Assembly: GCA_017409475.1 (NCBI GenBank)
Contig: JAFQSP010000008.1
Span: 115,650-169,583, forward strand
Direction of reading: 5' to 3'
Length of the DNA stretch: 53,934 nt
Source: Clostridia bacterium
GTDB lineage: Bacteria > Bacillota > Clostridia > Oscillospirales > Acutalibacteraceae
Position 1 is the first letter of the stretch. Each line of letters opens with the position of its first letter. Under the pieces are notes generated by a model that saw only the letters and a list, made by a program, of their open reading frames with translations, searched no databases and had not been told where the DNA came from. This document shows, piece after piece, positions 16,699 through 24,595 of the stretch. The position numbers and the translations under genes are program-made.

Positions 16699-17559
16699 TT
16701 AGTTCACACCCTTTTTAAAAGTATTCGCAATAGCGGTGAATTGTTCCATTGAAAGCTGTTCGCCTCTTGCGTTTCGGTCAATTCCGCATTCGTCTAAAAT
16801 TTCATAAATAGCTTGCTTATCCTTTTTTAGTCCGTTTGTAAGACAGTTGACAAGTGTTTTTCTCCTCATCGAAAATGCGGCTTTTATGATTTTGAAAAAG
16901 TCGGCAGGGTCAACGTCGAATTCCTTTTCTTTTCCGAAAATGTCGAGCTTTATAACCGCGCTGTCAACCTTTGGCGGCGGCATAAATGAATCGCGCGGAA
17001 CGTTGAATAAAAGCGACGGAGTACAATAAAATCTAACCGCTGCAGTAACTGCACCGCATTCTCTTGTTCCCATTTCGGCACAAAGTCGGTCAGCCGCTTC
17101 CTTTTGAACCATTACGGTTATGCTTTCGATTGAAAGATTAGATTCGAGCAGCATCATGATAATTGGCGAGGTGATATAGTAGGGTAGATTGGCGCAAACT
17201 GCGATTTTCATTCCCTGCAATTTTTCGTCAATAAGCTTGTTTAAATCGATTTTCATAACGTCGCCGAAAACAACCTCAACGTTATCGTAATCGGCAAGCG
17301 TTTCTTTTAAAACCGGTCTTAATTTTTCGTCAATTTCGATTGAAACAACCTTTTTTGCTCTTTTTGCAAGCTCGACGGTGAGTACCCCTGCACCGGGACC
17401 GATTTCGATTATCGCATCGGCGTCGGTACAAGCCTCATCGGCCATTTGCGGACACACTGTTGGGTCGATAAGAAAGTTTTGACCGAGCGATTTTTTTAAA
17501 TTAAAGCCGTTTCTCTCTAAAATGGTGCACAGCGTTTTATAATTTGAAAGGTCAGCCAT
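16699..17559 (-). CDS. rsmA: 16S rRNA (A1518/A1519) dimethyltransferase
   Basis: 286 residues, normal length for RsmA/KsgA. Motifs in order: KKSLGQNFLIDP near the N-terminus, the SAM-binding IEIGPGAGVLTVELA, EIDEKLRPVL, the catalytic NLPYYITSPIIM, and FMPPPKVDSAVI in the C-terminal domain. It dimethylates two adjacent adenines in helix 45 of 16S rRNA during late 30S assembly, and loss gives kasugamycin resistance. A GGAGAT ribosome binding site precedes the start, and the gene is coupled to the downstream membrane protein gene. Confidence 0.97.
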   Translation of the reverse strand: MADLSNYKTLCTILERNGFNLKKSLGQNFLIDPTVCPQMADEACTDADAIIEIGPGAGVLTVELAKRAKKVVSIEIDEKLRPVLKETLADYDNVEVVFGDVMKIDLNKLIDEKLQGMKIAVCANLPYYITSPIIMMLLESNLSIESITVMVQKEAADRLCAEMGTRECGAVTAAVRFYCTPSLLFNVPRDSFMPPPKVDSAVIKLDIFGKEKEFDVDPADFFKIIKAAFSMRRKTLVNCLTNGLKKDKQAIYEILDECGIDRNARGEQLSMEQFTAIANTFKKGVN

Positions 17560-17646
17560 ATATTATCTCCGTTGTTTTTGATACATTAATTATATCATAT
17601 TTTATCTCAAACGCAAATGATATATTTTAATATTTCGTAAATAATG

Positions 17647-17675
17647 GTGACAAAATGAAAAAAGTATGATATAAT
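17647..17675 (+). promoter_or_regulatory. Promoter for the 246-residue protein gene
   Basis: GTGACA at 17647-17652, a 17-base spacer and TATAAT at 17670-17675 preceded by TGA, giving an extended -10. Confidence 0.6.
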
Positions 17676-17714
17676 GTTTAAAGTTTTAAAATAGTACGGA
17701 GGATTTTTATAATT

Positions 17715-18455
17715 ATGAACGATAACGCTCTTAAAATAATACTTAACGAGCTCGAACCCGTTTTTTCAGCTCAGAAGCTTGTTCGTCAGCAGGGTGACGA
17801 GGTTGTATACGCTAACAGTACCCACGCAGTTAAGATATGGTATAACGAAGATAGAAAGCTGTTTATGCTCGATTTGGCTGTACTGAATGGCGAAGAAAGC
17901 GTCGATTTTGTTAATAAATCTATGTATCTTTTCGACGAAGGTCATAATGACAAGGATGCGAAATCGGTTGGCAGCGACTTTGCAGATACCCTTAATGATG
18001 CCTTTGGCGTTACCCAAAAAAGAAGGGTTTCGGTTGATTTGCCGTCAAAGGCTGCACCCGGCTCAACTCCGGGTGAAGATGCATTTTGTAATCGCTTTTT
18101 GACCCTTTATCCTCAATATAAAGAAAAGTATAAGGAAGATGTCGAAAAATACGGCGATTTCCTTTACGAAAGATTTTTCAGCGAAACAGCCGCAGTTAAG
18201 CTTAATGAGCTTATGACTTCGGGTGATAAGAAGGCTATTATAAAAATGCTCCAAATGCTCGATGAATTTTATGTTGACGGTAATTTCGACGTTCAGAGTA
18301 CAATTACTTATACAATCATCGGCGGAGCCTTCCGTAATGATATTGACCTTTTCGAAAAGGCTTGCGCATATATGCAGGAAAATGCCCCCCATCTTCTTAT
18401 CCCGTCAAAGAATATAATGGAACACGTAATTGCAAAAGAAAATAATAAAAAATAA
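17715..18455 (+). CDS. Soluble protein of unknown function
   Basis: 246 residues, acidic, with no signal peptide or membrane helix. The N-terminal ~100 residues look like an alpha/beta domain (QQGDEVVYANSTHAVKIWYNEDRKLF) and the C-terminal ~120 residues are helical. They are joined by a Pro/Ser-rich linker. No family was recognised. GGAGG lies about 10 bases upstream and codon use matches its neighbours. It has its own promoter and terminator, so it is a single-gene unit. Confidence 0.75.
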   Translation: MNDNALKIILNELEPVFSAQKLVRQQGDEVVYANSTHAVKIWYNEDRKLFMLDLAVLNGEESVDFVNKSMYLFDEGHNDKDAKSVGSDFADTLNDAFGVTQKRRVSVDLPSKAAPGSTPGEDAFCNRFLTLYPQYKEKYKEDVEKYGDFLYERFFSETAAVKLNELMTSGDKKAIIKMLQMLDEFYVDGNFDVQSTITYTIIGGAFRNDIDLFEKACAYMQENAPHLLIPSKNIMEHVIAKENNKK

Positions 18456-18460
18456 TAAAA

Positions 18461-18490
18461 AAAGCGGTCATATTTTTTTATGGCCGCTTT
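18461..18490 (+). terminator. Rho-independent terminator
   Basis: 10-bp stem (18461-18470 with 18481-18490, one G-U pair) with a T-rich loop, a few bases after the stop of the 246-residue gene. Confidence 0.6.
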
Positions 18491-18566
18491 GTGGTTTATT
18501 GACAATTATATGATATAATGATAAACTAAAAGGTACTTTATTTTTTTAAGCGAGGTATATTAGCTT

Positions 18567-20804
18567 ATGGCTGAATGTAATAAATGCGGAAATCCGCTTG
18601 ACGAAAACGGCGTATGTGATAATTGCGCCAAAACGGATGGCGGAGATATATACGAAATGTGGGGAAAGCCTGGTTCATCATCCGAAAAACCGACAATGAA
18701 TCAGCAAACCGAAACTGATAAAACTGAGTCTGTTTCTCAACCCGAAAAAACGGAGGAGCCTCAAATTAAATATGCCCAGTCGCAAATCGGTACAGCCGAA
18801 CAACGTGCGGCATATTTTAACGCTATCGCAGGCGTTGAGGAAGAGGAGGTTGACGAACAGTTTTATGTTTCGGAAAATAGCCTATTTGACGTTCCGTTTA
18901 ACGACACAAAGGAGAATTTGGGCTATAATTTCCCTAAATTCCGCAACACCGCTTCTAAAAAAACAAAAAAGAGTTTAAAAATCGCTGCAATTGCAGCTTC
19001 GGCAGTTGCCTTATTGACGGCTGCCGTAATCGTTGTATCAAATTATTTTAGCTTCGGCTTTTTGTCTTCGGGTCCCGAGGTGCCGATTATCGCAGTAAAG
19101 GATACTTCGCTTTATCTTACTACAAGTAAGGGCGGAATCCAGAGCGATATTTATTACAGCGACCGTATTGCAACCATAAAGAATACCATTCTCGACGGAA
19201 AAGTAAAGCGAATTGACTTTACCTCCGATTACAGCCGAATGCTTATCGTCGAAAAGTATGAATCGACTAACAAAACATACACCCTTCACGAAAGAGAGAC
19301 CTATTCAGACGGCTGGGTAACTGCTAAAAACAACGGTACCATAGTTGATACGGCAATATGCAGTGAATATAGATTTTTAAATGGCGAAAAATCAATCGTG
19401 TATTTAAAATTAAACGGTGACGTAACCGAGCTTTGTGTATATTCATTTGCCGACGGAAGTGCGAAAAAAATTGCTACCGATGTAACCGATTTCTGCCTCC
19501 AAAATGATAATACCGTATTTTATATTTCCGATGGAAATTTAAATAGCTTAAATTACAAAAGTCATACTGACTTTAGTACAAAGCTTGTGACCGAGTTTGT
19601 TTATCAGGTAAAAACGGCCTATGATTACGGATATACCGATTCAAACGATTATTTTTATATTACCGTAAAGCTCGAATATATAACCCAGAATATGTATTAT
19701 AATGCGGGCGAGCTTCATTACGTAAAATCGGGCAAGGATACAAAAATCGGAGATAATGTATCCGATATCATATTGCCGCTCTTTGATGATGGCTCGGCAT
19801 ATTATATGCGCTCAAAGTATTTTTCGCTTGGAGTAGGGTCTTTTATTGAGGACGATTGCGCCGAAAGTGACGCCGAGTACGTAGCAAAGCATTATGAGAA
19901 GAATAACGATGAGGTATATACAACCAGTACAAAGGATTGGGCAAAGGTTCTTCGCCATAACAGAAGAAATATTAAATTCGGCGATAAAACATTCTCGATA
20001 CTTGATATGGGCGTTTATAGCGAAATCGCCAATGACCTTTGGTATGTAAAGGGTGAAAAGCATACCGAAATAGCACAGAATATTGTCGATATTTCGTTTA
20101 CAGATAAAGAAGCAAAGACCCTCATTTACAGCTACTATCCGTTTAATATTAATAAAGTTTTGTTCAGCGATGTTGAGCAGAATTATATCCAATCAGAAAG
20201 CTCTATGATGGGCTATTGTAAGGATATTCTTTTACCAAAATATTTGATAAAGAAATTTGGCGCTTCAAAGGAAAATAAGAGCATAAATATCGACGTTTCA
20301 TATGTTCGTAAAGCTGATATTACAGATGACGGTAAAAAGCTATATTTTATGGACACCGAAAAGGAAAAGAGCGAATCGGGCGCATTAAAAATGATTAAGC
20401 TCAGCGACCTTTCGGGGTGCGAAACGGTGATCGAGTCGATTGCCGATTTTGATATAATGGGAAATAGTGCAGTATCAATTGCGCTTAATGATGACCTGTT
20501 CTTAGATAACGAAAAAATCGGTCAGAATGTTCAAAGCTATCAGACAGCCGAGGACGGAAAAAGCCTTGTCTTTATCGACAATTTCAGCGCTGTAGATAAT
20601 GTTGGACGGCTTCAGAAGTTTAAGAATAATGAATTGGATACAATTACCGAAGGTGTACGCGATTTTGCCGTAATTAACGAGAATATCCTTGCCTATATCG
20701 GCAACTACAATAAGGCTGAGGGTAAGGGTACGCTTTATATTGCATCGGGTATAAAATCGGGCAAGGCAACCGATGATATGGTTAAATCTCTTATTAGATA
20801 TTAA
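18567..20804 (+). CDS. Zinc-ribbon membrane protein with large C-terminal domain of unknown function
   Basis: 745 residues. The N-terminus has a zinc ribbon of paired CxxC motifs (CNKCGNPLDENGVCDNC). A disordered acidic linker follows, then one membrane helix at ~residues 137-160. The remaining ~580 residues are beta-rich with repeated YF/Y-S-D segments resembling WD/propeller-like blades, probably outside the cell. Similar zinc-ribbon membrane proteins are common in Clostridia but their role is not known. The nfnA start lies 11 bases downstream, so it may be cotranscribed, although no redox role is evident. Confidence 0.78.
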   Translation: MAECNKCGNPLDENGVCDNCAKTDGGDIYEMWGKPGSSSEKPTMNQQTETDKTESVSQPEKTEEPQIKYAQSQIGTAEQRAAYFNAIAGVEEEEVDEQFYVSENSLFDVPFNDTKENLGYNFPKFRNTASKKTKKSLKIAAIAASAVALLTAAVIVVSNYFSFGFLSSGPEVPIIAVKDTSLYLTTSKGGIQSDIYYSDRIATIKNTILDGKVKRIDFTSDYSRMLIVEKYESTNKTYTLHERETYSDGWVTAKNNGTIVDTAICSEYRFLNGEKSIVYLKLNGDVTELCVYSFADGSAKKIATDVTDFCLQNDNTVFYISDGNLNSLNYKSHTDFSTKLVTEFVYQVKTAYDYGYTDSNDYFYITVKLEYITQNMYYNAGELHYVKSGKDTKIGDNVSDIILPLFDDGSAYYMRSKYFSLGVGSFIEDDCAESDAEYVAKHYEKNNDEVYTTSTKDWAKVLRHNRRNIKFGDKTFSILDMGVYSEIANDLWYVKGEKHTEIAQNIVDISFTDKEAKTLIYSYYPFNINKVLFSDVEQNYIQSESSMMGYCKDILLPKYLIKKFGASKENKSINIDVSYVRKADITDDGKKLYFMDTEKEKSESGALKMIKLSDLSGCETVIESIADFDIMGNSAVSIALNDDLFLDNEKIGQNVQSYQTAEDGKSLVFIDNFSAVDNVGRLQKFKNNELDTITEGVRDFAVINENILAYIGNYNKAEGKGTLYIASGIKSGKATDDMVKSLIRY

Positions 20805-20815
20805 GGTGAAAAGGT

Positions 20816-21667
20816 TTGTATAAAATAATTTCTAAATCGAAGCTTAATGACCAAATGACCATGCTGGTTATAGAGGCACCTTTTGTCGCAAAAAAGGCAA
20901 AAGCAGGTCAGTTTATAATGCTTCGTGTAAATGAAACCGGTGAAAGAATACCCTTAACGGTTGCTGATTATGACCGCGAAAGAGGCTATGTAACCGTAAT
21001 TTTTCAAAAGATTGGAAAAACAACCATGCTTCTTGACAGTCTTGACGAGGGCGACTCATTACTTGATTTTGTCGGTCCTCTTGGTAAGCCTACCGATTTC
21101 AAAGGGGTAAAACGTGCGGCCGTAATCGGCGGTGGTGCAGGCTGTGCAATCGCTTATCCTCAGGCAAAGGCTATGAAGGAAAACGGAATATATGTTGATA
21201 TGATAGCCGGTTTCAGAAACAGCGATTTAATCATTTTAGAGGACGAAATGAGAGCCGAAAGTGATCGGCTTATCATGATGACAGATGACGGCTCGAATGG
21301 AAACAAGGGCTTTGTTACAAATGCTCTCGAAAACGAAATTTTAGCTGGTAAAAACTATGATTTCGTTATTGCAATCGGCCCTTTACCGATGATGAAGGCT
21401 GTTTGCGAATTGACCAAGAAATACGGAATAAAAACAGTTATCAGCATGAATTCGTATATGATTGACGGAACTGGAATGTGCGGCTGTTGCCGAGTAACAG
21501 TTGACGGAAAGGTGAAATTCTCTTGCGTTGACGGACCCGATTTTGACGGTCACCTGGTCGATTTTGACGAAGCGATAAAGAGAAGCAGAATTTATGCCGA
21601 GCAGGAAAGAAAGGCTCGTGACGAATACTGTAATTTAATGAAGGCAAAGGTGTCGGACAATGGCTGA
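20816..21667 (+). CDS. nfnA: NfnA-type ferredoxin-NADP reductase subunit (FAD/[2Fe-2S])
   Basis: 283 residues starting at a TTG with GGTGAAAAGG upstream. The N-terminal ferredoxin-reductase beta barrel binds FAD (RIPLTVADYD), the middle holds the NAD(P) domain (AAVIGGGAGCA), and the C-terminus has the [2Fe-2S] motif DGTGMCGCCRVTVDG plus KFSCVDGPDFDGH. It is the small subunit of NfnAB, which couples NADH and reduced ferredoxin to NADP reduction by flavin bifurcation. It overlaps nfnB by 8 bases. Homologues also pair with the homotetrameric glutamate synthase or act as sulfide dehydrogenase, so the reaction is inferred from pairing. Confidence 0.88.
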   Translation: MYKIISKSKLNDQMTMLVIEAPFVAKKAKAGQFIMLRVNETGERIPLTVADYDRERGYVTVIFQKIGKTTMLLDSLDEGDSLLDFVGPLGKPTDFKGVKRAAVIGGGAGCAIAYPQAKAMKENGIYVDMIAGFRNSDLIILEDEMRAESDRLIMMTDDGSNGNKGFVTNALENEILAGKNYDFVIAIGPLPMMKAVCELTKKYGIKTVISMNSYMIDGTGMCGCCRVTVDGKVKFSCVDGPDFDGHLVDFDEAIKRSRIYAEQERKARDEYCNLMKAKVSDNG

Positions 21668-23042
21668 ACTGAATAAGCAAAGGGTCGCTATGCCCGAACA
21701 GCCGGCAGATGAGCGTGTGACGAATTTTAACGAGGTTGCGCTTGGCTATACTGCCGAAATGGCGAAAAGTGAAGCGTCACGTTGCCTTAATTGTAAAAAT
21801 ATGCCCTGTGTCAGCGGTTGTCCCGTTAATATTCGAATTCCTGAATTTATCAAAAAAATACGTGAAAATGATATTGAGGGTGCGTATAAGATTATTAAAT
21901 CGACAAGCTCTCTTCCTGCTGTTTGCGGTCGTGTTTGCCCTCAGGAAAATCAGTGTGAGGCTCGTTGCGTTTGCGGCATAAAGGGCGAAAGCGTTGCAAT
22001 AGGCCGACTTGAAAGATATGTAGCAGATTATATGTTTGGTAAAGAAACTACCGAAAAAGCCGAGCCAAATGGTAAAAAGGTTGCGGTTATCGGCGGGGGA
22101 CCTGCCGGTCTTACCTGTGCAGGAGACCTTAATAATCTCGGCTACGATGTTACCGTTTTCGAGGCGTTTCATACCGCCGGCGGCGTTCTTTCTTACGGTA
22201 TTCCTGAATTTCGTTTGCCAAAAAGCGTTGTTCGTCACGAGATGAAAAATCTCGAAAAAGCGGGCGTCAAAATCATGACAAATATGGTTATCGGCAAAGT
22301 ACTTACTATTGATGAAATTTTTGATATGGGTTTTGAGGCTGTGTTTATCGGAAATGGCGCCGGATTACCTAATTTCATGGGCATCGAAGGCGAAAATTTA
22401 AACGGCGTATTTTCGGCTAATGAGTTTTTAACCCGTATTAATTTAATGAGAGCGTTTGATGATAATTACGACACACCGATTTGTAACCTTTCGTCGGTGG
22501 CGGTAATCGGCGGCGGAAACGTTGCTATGGACGCAGCCCGTTCGGCAATACGTCTCGGCGCAGAAAAGGTATATGTCGTATATCGCCGCTCTGAGCAGGA
22601 AATGCCCGCAAGAAAAGAAGAGGTGTTTCATGCAAAAGAGGAGGGGATTGAGTTCCTTTTTCTCAATAATATAGTTAAAATTAACGGCGACGAAAACGGT
22701 AATGTTGAGTCAATTACATGCGTGAAAATGGAACTTTCAGAAGCCGACGAAAGCGGTCGACGTGCGCCCGTTCAAATTGACGGAAGCGAATTTGACTTAA
22801 CCGTTGATGCCGTAATTATGGCGATAGGAAATTCACCGAATAAAACGGTTGTTTCTGCTTGTAAGGGTATAGAAACGAATAAAGGAGGTTGCATCGTAGT
22901 AGATGAAGAAACGCTGAAAACAACCCTTGACGGAGTTTATGCCGGCGGTGATGCAGTAACGGGTGCGGCTACCGTAATTCTTGCCATGGGCGCAGGAAAA
23001 AAAGCGGCATTATCCATTCACAATTATCTTAAAAATAAATAA
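21660..23042 (+). CDS. nfnB: NfnB-type NADPH oxidoreductase, glutamate synthase small-subunit family
   Basis: 460 residues. Two N-terminal [4Fe-4S] clusters are supplied by RCLNCKNMPCVSGCPV and CGRVCPQENQCEARC. An FAD-binding VAVIGGGPAGLTCAGDL follows at about residue 140 and an NADP-binding VAVIGGGNVAMDAARSA near 280, ending with a VYAGGDAVTGAATVI segment. With NfnA it forms the cytoplasmic electron-bifurcating transhydrogenase. The same fold is found in the GltA/GltD glutamate synthase small chain, so gltA is the alternative name. It is translationally linked to nfnA. Confidence 0.88.
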   Translation: MAELNKQRVAMPEQPADERVTNFNEVALGYTAEMAKSEASRCLNCKNMPCVSGCPVNIRIPEFIKKIRENDIEGAYKIIKSTSSLPAVCGRVCPQENQCEARCVCGIKGESVAIGRLERYVADYMFGKETTEKAEPNGKKVAVIGGGPAGLTCAGDLNNLGYDVTVFEAFHTAGGVLSYGIPEFRLPKSVVRHEMKNLEKAGVKIMTNMVIGKVLTIDEIFDMGFEAVFIGNGAGLPNFMGIEGENLNGVFSANEFLTRINLMRAFDDNYDTPICNLSSVAVIGGGNVAMDAARSAIRLGAEKVYVVYRRSEQEMPARKEEVFHAKEEGIEFLFLNNIVKINGDENGNVESITCVKMELSEADESGRRAPVQIDGSEFDLTVDAVIMAIGNSPNKTVVSACKGIETNKGGCIVVDEETLKTTLDGVYAGGDAVTGAATVILAMGAGKKAALSIHNYLKNK

Positions 23043-23054
23043 GTCATACATGAG

Positions 23055-23096
23055 TAACAGCGGTTTGAAAATTTTTTTCACCGCTGTTATTTTTTT
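23055..23096 (+). terminator. Terminator after nfnAB
   Basis: 10-bp stem (23055-23064 with 23080-23089) followed by a T7 run. Confidence 0.8.
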
Positions 23097-23148
23097 ATCG
23101 TCAGTGTCATATTAATTATTGATTTAATATAATTAGGCGGTGATTAAT

Positions 23149-23946
23149 TTGTCGGGCGAGAAAATAATTGAGGAAATGACAAAGGATGAGAATAAAAAAG
23201 TAAAAGACCGCCTTATGAGTTTGATTTTTACTCAATCGGTGGTGTGCATTTTAATCATACTTTTTTCCTTTTTGTTAAAGTTGATAGGCGGTGATTTATA
23301 TGAATGGGAAAAGGGAGTATACATAAACGATTTTGAAGATAAAACCTCTGTAAAGGAGGTTTTGAATCAGCTTTCGGTTGCCGTAAAGTCGCCCAATTCG
23401 GATGGAAAAGAGGATAAATCAAGTGATACCGAAGTAAAGGCTAATGCAACCCTTGAGTATGAGCTTTTAAGCGAGGATGACGGAACAGACACCATAATCG
23501 ATTTTAAGCAGGTACAAACCCTTTCAAGTGTGAAAATGGCAAAAATGAATATGATTATGCCTCTTTCAAATTATCGGGTAAGCAGTAAATACGGTTATAG
23601 AGTGAACCCCGTTTCAGGTGTTTACAAATTGCATAGCGGAGTAGATTTGGCGGCAAGCAGCGGTGAAAAAATTTATTCAGTGCTTGACGGAAAGGTTGTC
23701 CGTTCAAATTACGTATCCGATTACGGCCATTGTATCATGATTGACCACGGTGACGGGCTGTGCACCCTTTATGCCCATTGTTCGCAAAGATTGGTGAGCG
23801 TTGGTGATACGGTTAAGCAGGGGGATGTAATAGCTCTTGTAGGAAGTACGGGTGCATCGACAGGCCCGCATCTTCACTTTGAAGTAAGGGTGAATAACGA
23901 GCGCATAAATCCGCTTAACATTTTGTCAGATGTTTATACAGCATGA
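23149..23946 (+). CDS. Membrane-anchored M23 (LytM) protein, SpoIVFA-like
   Basis: 265 residues from a TTG start; the alternative GTG at 23140 is part of the AGGCGGTGA ribosome binding site. A short cytoplasmic N-terminus is followed by one membrane helix (~residues 25-45), a linker, then an M23 domain in the last ~125 residues. The zinc ligands and catalytic residues are intact: HSGVD and HLHFEV. The layout and the overlapping downstream M50 protease match the SpoIVFA/SpoIVFB pair that controls pro-sigma-K processing in the forespore outer membrane. In Bacillus SpoIVFA the LytM site is degenerate, whereas here it looks active. It could alternatively be a stand-alone peptidoglycan hydrolase (SpoIIQ-like). 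Confidence 0.82.
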   Translation: MSGEKIIEEMTKDENKKVKDRLMSLIFTQSVVCILIILFSFLLKLIGGDLYEWEKGVYINDFEDKTSVKEVLNQLSVAVKSPNSDGKEDKSSDTEVKANATLEYELLSEDDGTDTIIDFKQVQTLSSVKMAKMNMIMPLSNYRVSSKYGYRVNPVSGVYKLHSGVDLAASSGEKIYSVLDGKVVRSNYVSDYGHCIMIDHGDGLCTLYAHCSQRLVSVGDTVKQGDVIALVGSTGASTGPHLHFEVRVNNERINPLNILSDVYTA

Positions 23947-24533
23947 CGGTTAAATTATTTAAGGGCGAATTTAACATATCCTTTTCGTTTGCTTTAATGG
24001 TCGCTGTTTTGCTTTGTTGCGACAAGACGGAAATGATGTCAGCGTCACTTTTGTCCATCTTTTTGCACGAGATGGGTCACCTCGTTATGCTTTATGCTTT
24101 GAAGCTGCCGCCTCGAAGGGTGAATTTTCGCCTTTGCGGAATAGAAATTGTCGAGTCGCGGCTTTTTTGCGGGTATTTGGCTCAGCTGGCAGTTGCCGCC
24201 TCGGGACCGCTTATAAATATTCTGCTCGGCTTAATTCTTCTGCCTTTTTCAAATCTACCCTTTACCGCGATTGTGAGCGCATCGAATATTGTCATAGGTG
24301 TATTTAATCTTTTACCGCTGTCACAGCTCGACGGCGGTGAAATTTTATGCTGCGCTATGTCAGCCTTTATGTCTGAACAAAAAGGTAAAAAAATATCCCG
24401 CATCATTGATATGCTTTTTATTTTATTACTGATTACGGGCGGAGTTTATATATTTTTAATGCCTAATCATAATCCTACCTTGCTCATAACGGCGGTGTAT
24501 TTATTGGTTTATGCAATTATTAAGCATAGATGA
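23943..24533 (+). CDS. M50 family intramembrane metalloprotease, SpoIVFB-like
   Basis: 196 residues with about five membrane helices. The zinc-binding HEMGH is at residues 42-46 inside a helix, and the third ligand Asp is in NLLPLSQLDGGEI. Site-2 proteases of this size cleave membrane-bound transcription factor precursors; SpoIVFB releases sigma-K in sporulation. The ATG overlaps the M23 stop by 4 bases (ATGA). The family lacks a CBS domain here, and no sigK is in the window, so its client is unknown. Confidence 0.85.
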   Translation: MTVKLFKGEFNISFSFALMVAVLLCCDKTEMMSASLLSIFLHEMGHLVMLYALKLPPRRVNFRLCGIEIVESRLFCGYLAQLAVAASGPLINILLGLILLPFSNLPFTAIVSASNIVIGVFNLLPLSQLDGGEILCCAMSAFMSEQKGKKISRIIDMLFILLLITGGVYIFLMPNHNPTLLITAVYLLVYAIIKHR

Positions 24534-24535
24534 TA

Positions 24536-24564
24536 TTGAAAAAACGAGCCTTGTTTGGTATAAT
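24536..24564 (+). promoter_or_regulatory. Promoter for the radical SAM gene
   Basis: TTGAAA at 24536-24541, a 17-base spacer and TATAAT at 24559-24564, 31 bases before the ATG. Confidence 0.65.
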
Positions 24565-24595
24565 TGAAATATTAACTTTTTAGGAAGGTAAAAAA

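Noticed and set aside
18499-18519. TTGACA followed by TATAAT before the zinc-ribbon gene.
   Set aside because: The spacer is only 9 bases, too short for one promoter; the TGATATAAT could still act as an extended -10, but the evidence is weak.
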